Source: Chitinophagales bacterium (GTDB lineage Bacteria; Bacteroidota; Bacteroidia; Chitinophagales; UBA2359). From it: 14,532 nucleotides of DNA. The notes below the pieces were generated by a model, which was not told the DNA's origin, made no database searches, and was given only the letters and a program-made list of their open reading frames with translations. Shown piece after piece: positions 13,640 to 14,532 of this stretch (within the stretch, counting starts at the first letter, position 1; each line of letters starts with the position of its first letter). The position numbers and the translations under genes were made by a program. The stretch is taken from positions 2,271-16,802 of the forward strand of contig JAHDIA010000035.1 in the NCBI GenBank assembly GCA_020631035.1. The letters are read 5' to 3'.

Positions 13640-14532
13640 TTAATTTATTAATCTAAAAACCAATTCTCGAATCAATTCTTTGGGACTATTGTCGGCTTGG
13701 TCAACCCCTTTTGATTTGAGGTCATACTGCAACAACAAACCTAAATTACGTTCTGTTTTTCGCAAATCAAAGTGTTGAGCAGCACTTTTGTACTCTTTGA
13801 CAATAAAAGGGTAGGGAACACCCAATAATTTTTGTAGCTCTTTATCGCTGTTATTACGGAAATGATGCAAAACATACAATTTGTTGAAATAACCATATAG
13901 ACTGCTCAACAACAAAGGAAGTGGTGCAGCCTTGGGATTGTCTCCAAAATACTGTACAATTTTGTAAATCTTTTCTTTGTGCATAGAAGAGAAGGCATTT
14001 TGCAATTCAAAGGTATTGTATTCTCGACTGATGCCAATATAGTCTGAAATATGCTGTGTGTTGATGACGACTCCCTTTTTGATGTTGAGCATCATCTTAT
14101 CCAGTTCGTTGGCAATTTGCGAAATTTGTGTCCCCAAATAATCGGCCAACATCACCACTGCATCTTGTTCAATCTTATATCCCTTGTCGCTAATGTAGCC
14201 CATTACCCAGCGCGGAATGTCTTTTTCGTACAATTTTTTAGAGTGAAAGTACAGCCCTTTACCCGCTTTAAAAGCCTTCGCTAATTTGCTTCTTTGATCG
14301 AGTTTCTTGTATTTGTAAGCCAATACCAAAACAGTGCTAGGATTGGGATTTTCAACATAAGGCAACAAATCCGCAATGTTTTTTAACTGTTGCGCCTCTT
14401 TGACAATTACTACTTGGTATTGAGACATCATAGGAAAACGCCTAGCTGTATTGATGATGGTCGAACAGTCGGTGTCTTTGCCATACAATACCATTTGGTT
14501 GAACCCTCTTTCTGATTCTGTTAAAACCGATT
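13640..14532 (-). CDS. holA: DNA polymerase III delta subunit HolA (5'-truncated by window edge)
   Basis: Delta is the clamp-loader subunit that opens the beta sliding clamp during DNA replication. The frame stays open to the right edge, and the codons upstream of the ATG at 14494 read SVLTESERGFNQ, matching the conserved delta N-terminal region, so that ATG is internal. About 296 residues are visible; I estimate some 40-50 N-terminal residues are missing. Family features: VLYGKDTDCSTIINTARRFP, YQVVIVKEAQQL, LLPYVENPNPSTVLVLAYKY, then LADYLGTQISQIANELDKM and the C-terminal collar region with FSSMHKEKIYKIVQYFGDNP and AAPLPLLLSSLYGYFNKLY. Its stop is 4 nt before the start of the putative lipoprotein gene, which suggests one transcript. 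Confidence 0.92.
   Translation of the reverse strand, partial: SVLTESERGFNQMVLYGKDTDCSTIINTARRFPMMSQYQVVIVKEAQQLKNIADLLPYVENPNPSTVLVLAYKYKKLDQRSKLAKAFKAGKGLYFHSKKLYEKDIPRWVMGYISDKGYKIEQDAVVMLADYLGTQISQIANELDKMMLNIKKGVVINTQHISDYIGISREYNTFELQNAFSSMHKEKIYKIVQYFGDNPKAAPLPLLLSSLYGYFNKLYVLHHFRNNSDKELQKLLGVPYPFIVKEYKSAAQHFDLRKTERNLGLLLQYDLKSKGVDQADNSPKELIRELVFRLIN

Noticed and set aside
13640..14494. Start of holA at the ATG at 14494
   Set aside because: The frame continues to the window edge with conserved delta-subunit residues (TESERGFNQ) upstream of that ATG.
1..14532. A new defence, mobile or biosynthetic system
   Set aside because: Every full gene except the small lipoprotein and the N-terminal half of the secreted protein belongs to a recognisable housekeeping or envelope family, with no clustered unknown genes, transposase, integrase or toxin-antitoxin pair.

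Overview
The window looks like chromosomal DNA from a member of the Bacteroidota, probably a Saprospiria-like marine lineage (the phylum is well supported, the class is a guess). Four things point to the phylum. Two proteins end in type IX secretion (T9SS) type A sorting domains. The clearest promoter fits the Bacteroidota pattern TTG-N19-TAnnTTTG. Genes lack obvious Shine-Dalgarno sequences. The housekeeping genes (TsaD, TamB, a short TruB, RibF, HolA) read as Bacteroidota-type proteins. Base composition is AT-rich.

Layout. 1-2184 (+) is the 3' part of a secreted CotH-kinase-family protein with a T9SS tail. 2185-3107 has no credible gene but is packed with short palindromes, a two-copy direct repeat and G+C-rich repeat-like blocks. 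3108-4112 (-) is tsaD. 4113-4412 is a divergent intergenic region with a long imperfect hairpin. 4413-9287 (+) is a very large TamB-family envelope protein that starts on TTG. 9288-10162 is intergenic: another repeat-like hairpin block, then the promoter and long leader of the next gene. 10163-11377 (+) is a secreted T9SS-targeted protein with codon use that suggests very high expression, followed by a strong intrinsic terminator. 11516-13143 (+) is a tightly overlapping truB-ribF operon. Running convergently are a small putative lipoprotein gene (13159-13635, -) and holA (13640 to the right edge, -, 5'-truncated), which lie 4 nt apart and are probably co-transcribed.

How the genes work together. 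Most of the window is core functions: tRNA t6A37 synthesis (TsaD), tRNA pseudouridine 55 (TruB), FMN/FAD synthesis (RibF), the DNA polymerase III clamp loader (HolA) and lipid/outer-membrane homeostasis (TamB). They are interspersed with two surface or secreted proteins that depend on the T9SS. I see no defence island, prophage, CRISPR array, transposase, tRNA or rRNA.

I did not find a convincing new multi-gene system. The most unusual signals are the intergenic repeats: a 15-bp near-perfect palindrome present three times within about 590 bp, a hairpin-linked sequence shared by two intergenic regions 7 kb apart, and a long hairpin in the tamB leader. The other is a pair of cysteine-rich repeats inserted in the CotH protein.
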